In this document: one piece after another, positions 1-10,479 of the stretch
Layout of the letters: the number at the start of each line of letters is the position of its first letter
How positions within the stretch are numbered: the first letter of the stretch is position 1
NCBI GenBank assembly: GCA_011109175.1
Contig: RDEW01000019.1
Span: 136,406-200,405 of the forward strand
DNA length: 64,000 bases
Direction of reading: 5' to 3'
Source of the DNA: Dicyema japonicum
Lineage: Eukaryota; Dicyemida; Rhombozoa; Dicyemidae
Translations under genes and position numbers: made by a program
The notes under the pieces: generated by a model
The model's input: the letters and a program-made list of their open reading frames with translations, nothing else
The model's database searches: none
What the model was told of the DNA's origin: nothing

Positions 1-215
1 TCATTCCGTGGCAGGCCTAGAGTGACGTTGCCTTCAGTACTATATGATGACCTAATCCGAATAAACAAAACTCTACGAAATAATGAAGACCTTGACTCAC
101 TACGAGCAATGGCCCGGAACAGGGGAACATGGAAGAGGATGTGTGGGAGGATACTGATGGGAACTTAATTAATCTAATTAATTTTTAATTTCCCGGGAGT
201 GCTTAAAAAAAATTT
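1..215 (+). mobile_element. RTE-like LINE, 3' end (RT C-terminus and tail)
   Basis: Frame 1 from the window edge reads the C-terminal end of an RTE-like reverse transcriptase (…DDLIRINKT…DLDSLRAMARNRGTWKRM…) and stops near 168. A short 3' tail follows, ending in gtgcttaaaaaa. The same peptide and tail occur on the minus strand at 58713-59082, and the tail recurs at 17326-17370, so this is a 3' family signature. The 5' part lies outside the window. Confidence 0.85.
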
Positions 216-325
216 TTTAAACTACACAAAACAGCATATTACAATTTATGGATAAAAATTACTAAATTAATTTTTTATCAAAATAACAGTATCTTATCAA
301 ATATGCTCTTTTATATTAAAAAATG

Positions 326-1229
326 TCAAAAATGACCTGTTTTTTTTGCCAACTCGCAAGTGATTGTAACTTTCTCTTTTTGAGGATTTTCCCACGATGC
401 ACCATCATAGTAAAATAAATATGATATGTCCACATCATGTATTATATAAACCCCTCCACCAAAAGCACCAATTTCACGGTGGTTAGTGCCAACAAAAAAA
501 ATTGAATTCTTCCATTCGGAATTTTGGTTTGATAGTCCATCAACTCCAACGAGGCTGTATATTTTCCAATGTGAAGATTGGTGGAAATCATATTTAAGGT
601 AAAAGTCATAATTAACCGAACTCACATGCATTACATCAAAAATCATTTTTGATTGACCAAAGTTCACTCCAAAAAGTAAGGAGGTTCCTAAATTCGTTAA
701 AATCAAGAAAACCCAGGATATATAAAATAATCAGAATACCAGTCATCATAAACTGCTCCTTTCTGTAAAACAATTTAAGTTCGTGATTTCTGTTTTTGAA
801 GATTATGGGTTTGGGGGAGGAATTAATCTTTTGATTTTCCCTCGAACGATTTTTGTTTAGCTGGAAAGGCAGGATTGGGTGTGGATACTTTGGATTAGTT
901 CGACCTATCACTCTAACCTCGACTTTGTGAGTTTCCCTCGAACGATTTTTGTTTAGCTGGAAAGGCAGGATTGGGTGAGGATACTTTGGATTGGTTCGAC
1001 CTATCACTCTAACCTCGACTTGGTCGTTGAAACAAAGTTTGAAAGTCCTGTGGGGGATGTATTCTTCGGCAGCATTCAGTTGGGAAACGTAAAAATGAGT
1101 TGTGGCTATTGGAAGTGTATTTATCGCTTCTTCAGAGTTTACATCCTGAAAACTGCTGGATGATTCAGTATAAGAGTCAGATGATTCACTAAATATACTG
1201 TGGATTTCAAAATCATCATCTTTGTACAT
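326..1229 (-). CDS. Type II single-pass membrane protein, unknown family (copy 1)
   Basis: Two overlapping minus-strand reading frames join across a 25-nt GT...AG intron (712-688, phase 1, inside a Gly codon). The product has an acidic Ser-rich N-terminus (start ATG at 1229, MYKDDDFEI), a basic stretch, one membrane helix (MMTGILIILYIL-G-TSLLFGV) and a C-terminal ectodomain ending …GHF. The ectodomain contains GAFGGGVYIIHDVDIS and an ITC cysteine motif. The gene at 59187-60466 is a paralogue: same layout, same intron position, phase and length, and a matching GFFGEGFYIIGGKNIS motif. A 32-residue segment is duplicated in frame (841-936 and 937-1032). I do not recognise the family. The N-terminal region is repeated upstream, probably artificially (see 1259-1890). 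A short intron could also be hidden elsewhere in the long first exon. Confidence 0.7.
688..712 (-). other. 25-nt micro-intron in membrane-protein gene copy 1
   Basis: GT...AG, phase 1. Splicing joins …ILYILG to TSLLFGV and makes one membrane helix out of two frames. Position, phase and length match the intron at 59542-59566 in the paralogue. Confidence 0.75.
841..1032. repeat. 96-bp tandem duplication, 2 units, in-frame
   Basis: Units 841-936 and 937-1032 are nearly identical. On the minus strand they encode two copies of a 32-residue segment (VEVRVIGRTNPKYPHP…). Because 96 is a multiple of three, the frame stays open. Confidence 0.85.
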
Positions 1230-1258
1230 TTCAAACAAAAAACGTGTTGTATTATTTA

Positions 1259-1890
1259 TTAATTTTTATATCTATTTTTGACGATAACATTTGAAGACAA
1301 ATTTAGAATTTTGTCAAATAACGTTTCTGCATTAAACAGGACTTTAAANATGTATTCTTCGGCAGCGTTCAGTTGGGAGACGTAAAAATGAGTTGTGGCT
1401 ATTGGAAGTGTGTTTATCGCTTCTTCAGAGTTTATATCCTGAAAACTGCTGGATGAATCTTCAGTATAAGAGTCGGGTGATTCACTGGATATACTGTCAA
1501 TTTCAAAATCATCTTCGTACATTTCAGGCAAAAAGCGTGTTGTGTTATTTATAATTTTTTGTATCTATTTTTGACGATAATAATTTGATTGACATTTGAA
1601 GACAAATTTAGAATTTCATTAAATTTCGTTTATTTCCCTACGGGCGTTGAGCAAGAAATGGGAGTCACCCCTTATGATCGCAANATTTCAAAATCATCTT
1701 CGTACATTTCAGGCAAAAAGCGTGTTGTGTTATTTATCATTTTTTGTATCTATTTTTGACGATAATAATTTGATTGACATTTGAAGACAAATTTAGAATT
1801 TCATTAAATAACGTTTATTTCCCTACGGGCGTTGAGCAAGAAATGGGAGTCACCCCTTATGATCGCGAGTCCTGGAAGAGCCATCGTCTC
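1259..1890 (-). other. Repeated 5' end of the copy-1 gene across two N joins (probable assembly artefact)
   Basis: The gene's first exon (MYEDDFEIDSISSES…) appears again at about 1351-1522, with its start again near 1706. Each repeat begins beside a single N (1350, 1684). The segments 1495-1680 and 1685-1868 are nearly identical, including the flank that reads ccctacgggcgttgagcaag. This is what overlapping, unmerged contig ends look like. True tandem duplication is the alternative. Confidence 0.6.
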
Positions 1891-2149
1891 ATTCTAGGCT
1901 CTCCCTTCATTAGTCCTGCAAGCCGTCCGATCAACCTGCTTACTGAGACGTAGCTGAGCCAGGCACACAGACGTCATAACAGAGATCGGTTGGATTGTGA
2001 ACCGATCTCCAATGTCGCAGTACTTCCTCCTTTTCGAATCTTCAGCAATATTTGCTGGGGGACCAACGTAACGATGACTTGAACAGTTTCGCATTGGAGA
2101 ATGTGTTACTTACTGTCGGAGATAATTTATAAGTATTTTTAACATCCTC

Positions 2150-2300
2150 GGATATATCTGAAAGAGGTTTTATACAGTTCCCATGGTCGGAATGGAACGC
2201 ATCCTTTCCATTGCGGTAACCCCTCCACTTGAGTAGGAAGAGAAGGATTCTTTTTTGATGGATCCATGACAGATCCTATCCCATAACCCCTCTTAAAAAT
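2150..2300 (+). repeat. Dispersed repeat family X, partial copy
   Basis: Contains a stretch (…ggtaacccctccacttgagtaggaagag…) that aligns with the centre of the better copies at 24190-24480 and 33545-33850. Confidence 0.4.
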
Positions 2301-2469
2301 TGAAGAAGGAATAAAGCTAAGAAGAATCCTAACTCTTAATGACTGGGTTTGAGGGGTTAGTTATCGCCATTCCGAACTAAGTCTCACCGGGAATTGAAGG
2401 ATGACGTTTTTACAGCAATCGATTACGACATATCTTAAGCTAGATTGGCTCAAATAGCCAGCAGCGTTC

Positions 2470-2600
2470 ATGGCGATCTTCTGTTCGGGTAGAAATCCGA
2501 TTCTGTGGATGACTCAGGAATTCTAACCTCGCAGACTCAAGGACACCAGACTTTACGACCACTAGCGGAACAAACAGAAAATCCTCCATTGTACATTGGA
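2470..2600 (-). mobile_element. R2-like element, C-terminal endonuclease-region fragment
   Basis: The minus strand resembles the end of the R2-like C-terminal region seen at 62170-62340 and 21300-21460 (the …LGNRIS… block). It is too decayed to read as a continuous protein. Confidence 0.4.
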
Positions 2601-4900
2601 AGATTATTGTTTGCAATTGTTACACAGATCCACAGTTTTTTAATATTCCATACCACCTCCTCATGTACAATAGCTTAAAGAACATTCTAAAGTTGGAATG
2701 AGCAGACTTCCCCCATCTAAATGTGGCTGCAGTTCCTGATGATGCAACCGAAAGGACCAATTTTCTCTTAATTATATTAAATGTTTTTTAATTATTTCTC
2801 TTTGCAGTATACAAACTATGTGAATCATCCCTTCCAAACAGTAAACATTTGGGAGTCGACGATTGATTTCGTTACTCGATCTTCACATTATATAATTTCG
2901 TATTATTCCTTGTTCATAACTCAACGACGTGGTAGACACAAGTGCACGCTATATTTTATTTTACTGGCATTTTGAATTTAATGTAAAATTATTAATAAAA
3001 CTTCATATTCGATTTTTAATAAACTAATCGACAAATTTTTAGTAAATTTGGTTGTAGTCCAGACTTATCATTAGCCCTAGGCGGACCTAGTGAAATTGAT
3101 TTTAAGATATGGTTGCTCAAAAAACTGCACTTATACGCAGAGCCATGTTAGCTATAGCTCCGCTCCGGTTACTCACAATGCCAAAAAATTCAAAAAGTTC
3201 ATATTTATATTCCTTAGATAGTAACTAACCTACCAATAATCAGTAAATCAGGTTGCAGTGGAGACTCACCATTGGACATATTGTATTCCATATTAATGTC
3301 TGCATGACTCGTAGTTCAATATCTTTGCATAAATTTTCTGTAAAATTATCCCATAATTTCTTTGGGTTTGGACAGATAGCGATCATAAATATGAAAGGTA
3401 AATGTAATTTCTTAAAATATATATCAAGTCTCGATTAAAGTTTGATTCCAATACTAATAATCTACTGATCGGCAAGTGGAGTTATTATGAATTGAAAACC
3501 CGAATTCCGTGTAGCTATTGTATATACCTTCCATGTTGATATTTTTTGATTTCGTCTTTGAGATTGCTTAACCAGTTACATATTTGGACTAGCTCTACAA
3601 TACCTTTTCAGTCATCTTTGATCCTTGTAGATTCTCTAATGTTAAAGTTAGTGATCAGTTTTAATGCTTATCAGAGTTTCAAATTCCATCTCATAATCTA
3701 CTTGGATCCATATTTACAGAGTCTCAGTCCCTCCCCCGCTATACATACTCCACCCTGTGGTCGTTCATATCGGAGATCCAAGTTTTGGGCACTACATTGT
3801 TTATAGGAGTCCCCAGTGCAACCATCAGATAGGTTATTTAGCAACCCAAGTGGCTTAAATTTGACGATAAAACTGTGTGGTGGTGCGACGAGGCTGACGT
3901 TATTGACGGAAATTTAGGAGTTACACGGACTACCATGTGGAATTCTATTGCTTATATGCTAGGGTTTCAGAGATTGGTTTATATATTCAGGAATAGAGAT
4001 TCTGTTGATGGGAGCTTCTACTAAAGATTCGTAACCGTCCCCTGTGATGCTACTATTCAGAAACTGACTTCAACTGTCCTCATCCCGCTATCCGATTGTG
4101 GCCTGTCTTTTTGGACTTTTCATTTGTATACGATTTAAGCACTTTCTGAGCTATTGTACGGGGGATCTACTAACATACTTGGTCAGTCACGTTGGTCTCA
4201 ACTCCTTTGTTGCAATGAGGAACCCTGGTCTGTTTAATGAATTTATTCCGAATTGTTTGTTTAGAAATTATTAAGAAAATTGTTGTATTTTTGTGAAATA
4301 CTTTGAAGATAACGAATATGCCGGGTTTTGTTGTAAGAGAGTATTGGCTCTTATGCGGACTTTACTACCAAAATGAAGTCATCTGTACGAAACGGGCAAA
4401 TACTCCAAGGGGGAGTTAATGTATAATTTTTTATTCCAATGATTAGAGCTTCACTATTTCTATTTTATGATACTACAACCCTCAAGTCCTGAAGTTCTCA
4501 TCAAATAGACAAGTCCTAGGAATATGATAAGATCTCGAATGTGTGGGCTTCTGGAAAATTAGGACGAGAGTCTCCAAATCTACTTCCATTCAAAGTATAA
4601 ACTATTTACTGTAGTCTGCTAACACTGACAGACATTGAATTTAGCAAAGTCATTAGTCTGATCGTTTCTGAAAGATGACTGCTGTTCTTTAACTACAGAG
4701 TAGTCTTCTCGGATGAATGTGATGGTTATGTGGAGGAACTCAGACTCCACAAAGATATGGTGGTAATTGTTAACCTTAGTGAACCTTTATGCTAATCATT
4801 TGAAGGACTGCGAGATAGATAATTTAGGGTCAATTCTTTTACAATTTTTGCACAACCATCAGAATGACTGAGAAAATAAAGAATATTCCTCACACAGATG
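2600..4900. other. No gene recognised
   Basis: AT-rich sequence with short chance frames only. Near 3130-3180 the minus strand has a short match to the LINE/SINE 3' tail (gcggagctata…atggctct). I see nothing else I can support. Confidence 0.5.
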
Positions 4901-5159
4901 GTTGCTATTACTGTGACGAACTTACCTCCTTTGATGATGTCACATGGCCGACTGGTTAAGCATGGGCAGAAGGTTACATTTTTTTACCTAGAAAAGGTCA
5001 AATCAAATATCTTTGATTACCAGAATTTTATTTTTATGGTGGCAACCCTAAATTTCTATCGTGATATTTTTATAGGTTTTGTGAAAGACACCTTTCGCTG
5101 GAGAAACTATAGTTCACATCCCATGTAGTGATTCCTGCTAAAGAGGGAGAACATAGGGT

Positions 5160-5935
5160 TAAATCAGGAGAGGTTCAGCTATCAGTGCTCCTTAAAGGGG
5201 TTCTTGTGTGTAATTTAGGGTCATTCAGGATAAACATATCAATAGGACCATTTGCGATGAACTCGCCTCGGGTGTCAGAGGACTGTGAAGCTAGCCAAAC
5301 GGAGTGTCGGGCATTTAGGTCACCGCATATTAGAGCGTTCTTTAGTACTGAGAGGCAGGGTATATTTGGGGTGTAGGATTTTGGGCAGGATCCTTGTGGT
5401 GGAATAAATAGGTTAATCAAGTTGATCCAAAAAGATGAGTACAGCTCCATTTTGATGGTGATCTGCTCCATGGTATCGTCTGAGTCCAAAAGTTCTGAGA
5501 TCCGTCGACTCACGTCAATGAAAGGTATACCGTTTTTTATAATTGTGAGTAGTCCTCCACCTGGTCTTCCCTGACGGTCCTTACGGATTACTGTGTATTC
5601 AAGGAATGAGGGTGTTTGCGTGGAGGATGAAAACTTGGATTCCTAAATGAGAGCAAGTTAAGCTCGAGTTGCGGAGAGGAGAGCTTGAAGTTCCAGGATC
5701 TTCCTTTTAATCCCATTTGTATTTAGTTGTAGAATTATTAAATCTCCGCGTAGACCCGGGTTTTTTCCAATGTCGCCACAACACAAGACAGAGGCACATA
5801 GCTTGCGGGAACCCCCATGAAGTGGAGAGAAGTTATTGCCTCTTTTGTTCCTTTCCGGAATGGGTGACACCTTATCTGGTGAGCCACAAGACAGCACGTT
5901 AACCAAATCAAAATGTAATTTATGACCCAAACTAT
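5160..5935 (-). mobile_element. CR1/Jockey-like LINE, 5' part with AP-endonuclease and 2A-like motif
   Basis: Reading from 5930 down, the first frame ends …CCGDIGKNPGLRGDLIILQLNTNGI…, where the endonuclease domain begins. After frame breaks, the domain continues with GRPGGGLLTIIKNGIPFIDV and then ALICGDLNARHSVWLA…, the GDxNAxH active-site motif of APE-type LINE endonucleases. It stops near 5175. The RT is missing. The GDI-x-x-NPG stretch just before the endonuclease resembles a 2A peptide with two consensus positions changed. Related copies: 10480-11970 (-), 24838-25270 (-), 20035-20640 (+), 55517-55660 (+). Confidence 0.8.
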
Positions 5936-5984
5936 ATGCNTTTTAATTTTTTTATACAAAAATTTTAACAATTAAACAAATGTC

Positions 5985-6245
5985 AGTTGAGGAAGCCTGC
6001 TGCGTGGATTGCAAACGAGTTCCCTCGGAGTATGGCTATTCCAATCTTTTGTCTTAGCCATAACCCTTCTCGTTGATCCCTTTTCTTTCTGGCAAGCAAT
6101 CCTCCGAGTTCTCGCAAAAACTCAGCCGTCAATGGACCAACGGCTCCCGATGATTCGGTCGCAACAGGAGTAAATCAGTAGCGATCCCCGAGGCAAGAAT
6201 ATTTCTTGATTTTTAGGTTCTCCGCAGTCGAAGCAGCTGCTCCAG
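5985..6245 (-). mobile_element. R2-like element, C-terminal fragment (direct copy at 56405-56700)
   Basis: About 260 bp nearly identical to 56405-56690 in the same orientation. The better copy translates on the minus strand to …YSCLGDSYQFTPVATESS…GPMTAEFLQELGG…, the pattern (F-x-P-V-A-x-E-x-S, then FLQELG) that ends R2-like restriction-like-endonuclease proteins. Position 5940 (N) lies just beside it. Confidence 0.65.
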
Positions 6246-6691
6246 GTGTCTGAACCGATTTAAAAATGTTCGTGCTTGAATTGAAAAATACATGTGTAAT
6301 TAAGAGTATTTTGACATGTGTTTATTAAAAATTGAATACACGTAACATGAAACATTTTTGAACATGTGTTTATCTAATTTCTTGGCCAATTTTCAAGACC
6401 CATCGACGACGTTTCTTCTCAAGACCTGTTACGAAGACAAACTGGATGAGTCATTACGTTTCGTAGTCATCATGTTTCTGAGCGAAGTGATACATAAATA
6501 TAAAATGGCTAATCATTCAAACAAATAATATAACCTCTTTGGAATACTATAGTACCTCCTTTACGGTTAATCAGAAAAAGTCATTTATCTTCTCAAAATA
6601 TTTGATGATTATATTAATATTTTAAACTAATAGTGTATGTCACACGGGAAAGGTTAAATTAACGTTTGACCGCATAGCCCCATGTGGTAAA

Positions 6692-6870
6692 ATGTGTCAA
6701 GTTGGTCAAAAATTATCTCCTTCCCTCCGATGGCGTCATTGGATCCATTTTACTGAGAAGACGCCTAATGCTTGGACGGCATTAAAACAATCCAACTATT
6801 CTGTCCCCGGGGACAATGTCGTTACCTCAAGACAAGTTCTGGAACGAGTCAGGATCAAGAAGTTAGTTAG
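6692..6870 (+). repeat. Dispersed coding-like fragment (TPNAW repeat), copy 1
   Basis: Translates to …TEKTPNAWTALK…VPGDNVV…, sharing T-x-E/K-TPNAW-x-A-x-K and the later GDNxV with copy 2 at 30840-30970; a shorter match lies at 50695-50765. Probably part of a transposable-element protein. Family not recognised. Confidence 0.45.
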
Positions 6871-7165
6871 TTTGGTTACCCTTGATCTTCGGAATAATTT
6901 TTATTTTTAATTAATTCTATAAGGTCTCAAAGTGAAGACATATTTGTAAACCTTGATGCCAAGATTGCCATAAGGTGTAGCCAATAATTATCAAGGATTG
7001 GTGTGAAAACCGTGATTTGTGAATATTACTTGTAGACTGATTTACTGAAACTGAAGATATTTGATTTCGAGATAACTCACATGTGCTATGTTGGGTTTAA
7101 AGCTAAAATAGAGTAAGTTGATCCGAACATTAAAATATTCATGTGTGCATTATTCACAAGATTCT

Positions 7166-7453
7166 TAAATTTTTCTTTGGGTAGAGATTGGTAAAATTCG
7201 ATAAGAGAAGTGTTGTTAAATAAAGCGTTCACCTGTAGAATTCAGTCAATGGCTTCACGTGCTTTGCAATAAGATGAATTCTTGTTGAAGCCATTGAGAT
7301 TCAATGTTCTAAATTTTTCTTTGGGTAGAGATTGGTAAAATTCGATAAGAGAAGTGTTGTTAAATAAAGCGTTCACCTGTAGAATTCAGTCAATGGCTTC
7401 ACGTGCTTTGCAATAAGATGAATTCTTGTTGAAGCCATTGAGATTCAATGTTC
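7166..7453. repeat. 144-bp tandem duplication, 2 units
   Basis: Units 7166-7309 and 7310-7453 are almost identical apart from a one-base indel at the left edge. Confidence 0.85.
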
Positions 7454-7570
7454 ATGAAACTCCATCTAATGGGAATTTGCTCTACTTTTTGTTTTGGATT
7501 ATGTAGGTTTTTTATTACAAAAACAATTAATTAAGTAACAAGACAATCAAAAAAATCCAGCTAATGAGAT

Positions 7571-7874
7571 AGAATGGCTATTTCCCCTGACAAGTGTCAA
7601 AGAACTTCTTTGAAACAGCCATTCGTTTTCCCGACGTTCATTGCTCATTTTAGAAAATATTGAATAAAGCGATCTTAGAAGGAGACCATCTTGGACCCGA
7701 AGACTCCGCTCGATTCACGACTAGAATGGCTATTTCCCCTGACAAGTGTCAAAGAACTTCTTTGAAACAGCCATTCGTTTTCCCGACGTTCATTGCTCAT
7801 TTTCGAAATTATTGAATAAAGCGATCTTAGAAGGAGACCATCTTGGACCCGAAGACTCCGCTCGATTCACGACA
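7571..7874. repeat. 152-bp tandem duplication of an R2-like C-terminal fragment
   Basis: Units 7571-7722 and 7723-7874 differ at a few bases. On the minus strand both match the C-terminal tail of the R2-like element at 43690-43850 (the …EWLF.RISLAVVRGN… block). Confidence 0.8.
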
Positions 7875-8056
7875 ACGGCCTGTACGTGGAATCTGGTGGA
7901 GACTTTTATGCCACAATAAAACATCTGCATACAGATAAATTCACTCATCATGATCGTCAATCCAGAGACATATCTGAATCTGCTAGTGAAGTCTGAAATT
8001 ATGTCCACGACGTCGACACCCTGCATCTGGTTCAGCAAGTAGAGGAAAAAAGTTAG

Positions 8057-8388
8057 TATCCGACAGTCAACTGTTAAAATTAAACCTCAAAAGAGGCACA
8101 AAAATTAGATATTCATTGATATCCCTACACACGGAAATCTTTAGTAAAAGGCGAAAGATTTATGCGTTATGTGTAGAAAACAGAACAAAATTTTATGTCA
8201 AGAATCGAGCAGAATTTGTATTACATTATGATTTTATATATGATTACTGGATGCTTTAAGAATATAATATTTATAATAAAACTCATTTTGAATAAATAAT
8301 ATTTTATTAGTTATGGTAAATAATTATTTTAAATAATGAATCAATTTAATTCATTAATAATAATAATAATATTCCCAACTTCATCAAC
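8057..8388. repeat. Inverted duplicate segment, left arm (partner 23450-23770)
   Basis: Reverse complement of 23450-23770 at high identity. Together with 9455-10045 (partner 22852-23440) it forms one duplicated segment interrupted here by an RTE insertion. Confidence 0.85.
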
Positions 8389-8389
8389 A

Positions 8390-8634
8390 TGTACACTCCA
8401 CAGGGTTACCCATTATCACCTATATTTTTTGTCATATACCTTGAAGCTGCTTTACGGAAGTCAAAACCGATAATGGGTGAAAAGACAAACATTATTGCGT
8501 ATGCTGACGACGTGTACACTCCACAGGGTTACCCATTATCACCTATACTTTTTGTCATATACCTTGAAGCTGCTTTACGGAAGTCAAAACCGATAATGGG
8601 TGAAAAGACAAACATTATTGCGTATGCTGACGAC
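8390..8634 (+). repeat. 123-bp in-frame tandem duplication inside the RT
   Basis: 8390-8511 and 8513-8634 repeat the segment from TPQGYPLSP to the YADD motif, so the protein carries two YADD boxes. The junction contains GTAC, which is also the end of the target-site duplication. Confidence 0.85.
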
Positions 8635-9450
8635 GTAGACTTTACTTCAAATGACAAAATACCGCTCACCCGCTTGATGGAAGAAGTGTCTGGAAGACTA
8701 GCCGAATGGTTCCTAACAGTAAATCCGGACAAGACTGACGTAACTGAACTCAAGAGGGAAGAAACAAGGACAGAGGAGTACTGGCGCAAATGCAAAAAGC
8801 TTGGCTCCCTCCTAGGAGACCATGAAGAAATTACGAGAAGGAAAACCCTAGCACAAACTGCCCTCTCCAGATTAAAGAACATCTGGCTTCACAAAACGGG
8901 CCTTGACATTATAACAAAAACTCGATTATACAACTCGCTAGTGAATCCCATACTACTATATAACGTTGGTACCTGGGCCTGCTCAAGAAATGAACTGAAG
9001 AGGCTTAATGCGTTTCATAGAGACCAACTACGGCATATGATGTTCGAAAGAAGTGATACGAGGATGTCATCTAATCTTCTCTATAAGAGGACGAAGACCT
9101 CAGAAATTTCTAATGAGATTCTGGATACACGATGGAGGCTTTTCGGCCATATTCTGCGACTGGACCTAGATGCCCCCGCGAACGTAGCCATGGAGGATTA
9201 CTTCATGTTGGAGGCCCCCCGTTTCCGTGGTCGCCCAAGGACGACACTGGCAGTCGTTCTCGACGAGGACCTTAAAGAAATGGGACGGCATCTTGCAAGT
9301 GGAGAGGATCTGGACTGGTTGCGCGCTGCGGCTTTGAATAGGAGGAAGTGGATGAAACTAACCAGTGATTTGCTAACTCGTGTTGCACATGCTTTGTCAA
9401 GTCCTATGACATAGCGATAAGTGCTTATAATAATAATAATAATAATCAGC
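8390..9450 (+). mobile_element. RTE-like LINE, 5'-truncated insertion
   Basis: An open frame at 8389-9414 encodes the RT from the TPQGYPLSP block through the YADD catalytic motif to the C-terminal region (…LEEY/MEDYFML…FRGRPRTTLAVV…). Part of the RT is tandemly duplicated (8390-8634). The 3' end is gtgctta plus a (TAA)n tract. A 12-bp target-site duplication (ATCARCATGTAC, one mismatch) flanks it, and the paralogous segment at 22852-23770 shows the same site without the element. It is truncated 5' of the palm domain and lacks the endonuclease, so it is inactive. Confidence 0.9.
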
Positions 9451-9454
9451 ATGT

Positions 9455-10045
9455 ACGAAGCTGGTGACTGAAGCTATAATGGTATTCCAACTCATAGCAT
9501 TCACGAGATCCTCTGGAATGTAATATTCCGATGGAAATGTGATATTCAGAAACCATGGTGATTTTCAATTTTATCTGATCCTATTTGATCACTGATTTTG
9601 GAGTCAACTAATCTCACACGGAGTGATGGCAAACGCCCCAACGGGATGACAACATTCCTTTTTGCTAATCGTCGGAACCTGGTTTGGGATGCTACATGTG
9701 TTGATACGTATTCTCCGACGAAATGCTCACTTCAGTCTCAGATCCAAGTCATACTTTTATGGAAGCTGAGGATCAGAAGTGGAAAAAGTACTGAAGCATT
9801 TCGGAGGATCATTGTGTATCTCATTCGCTGTTGATACATCAGGAATCCTCGACCCACAAGTGGGCGATCTCTTCCATCGGATGGGCTCAATTATCAAATA
9901 AATCACCAAGGATCTAAATGAGATTGGATGGTTTCGAGAGCGTATCTCGATAGCCATTGTCAGAGGTAATAGTAAGCAATCAGGAGATGTATTGGATTTA
10001 GAAAACTGAGTAGATCGTCAGAGAAGGTACTTTTCATTAAGGTTG
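9455..10045 (+). mobile_element. R2-like element, C-terminal restriction-like endonuclease region
   Basis: Encodes …TRSDGKRPNGMTTF…LVWDATCVDTYSP…, the (K)RPDG…WDAxCxDT signature of R2-like endonucleases, here with D changed to N in RPDG. The decayed C-terminal tail follows to about 9960. It is the same segment as 22852-23440 on the minus strand. Confidence 0.75.
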
Positions 10046-10084
10046 TCACAATGGAGTTCTTATAAATACTTGTATTCAAACGGT

Positions 10085-10378
10085 CTAAGTTGGCCTATCT
10101 CCCCCCTTTCGAACCAAAATCTTACGTTCATCCAACACTTCTTTTTGCATAAATCCGAATTTCCAAGGACAAGAGTTATCATCTAATAAAGTGATCCAGG
10201 AGTCCATATCAGTTTTTTTCCTGCGGTTAGTTTTGGAATCCTGGATTAATCTCCACAATGGGAAAGGTTTCCTCTCGTATCTCGGGTATTCTTCCAGATA
10301 CAATGTGATGTATGGCCAGAGAGAATGATCAGGATTTCGTACAACAAATATACGTAGCCACCACAACATTCCGTCCAA
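10085..10378 (-). mobile_element. LINE 3'-region fragment, shared with 58000-58110
   Basis: The open minus-strand frame (…RYERKPFPLWRLIQDSKTNRRK…) has a DNA match in the same orientation at about 58000-58110. It lies downstream of the CR1-like RT at 10480-11970, so it may be that element's 3' end. No family recognised. Confidence 0.4.
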
Positions 10379-10479
10379 TTATTATTATTACTTCCAGGAT
10401 CACTGGGTCAAAGAGAAAGAAATAGAAGGTTCTCAACTAACTAACTGATCCCAGACCGACAAGGGAGAGGACAAGTCCG

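Noticed and set aside
1810-1960. Structured RNA gene (ccctacgggcgttgagcaag region).
   Set aside because: Conserved only because the region is repeated across the N join. No match to 5S, U-snRNA or tRNA features that I know.
2781-3806. Three short plus-strand frames (2781, 3253, 3546).
   Set aside because: No codon bias, homology or micro-intron joins; expected by chance in this length.
8529-8882. Minus-strand 117-residue gene.
   Set aside because: Antisense shadow of the RTE reverse transcriptase on the plus strand.
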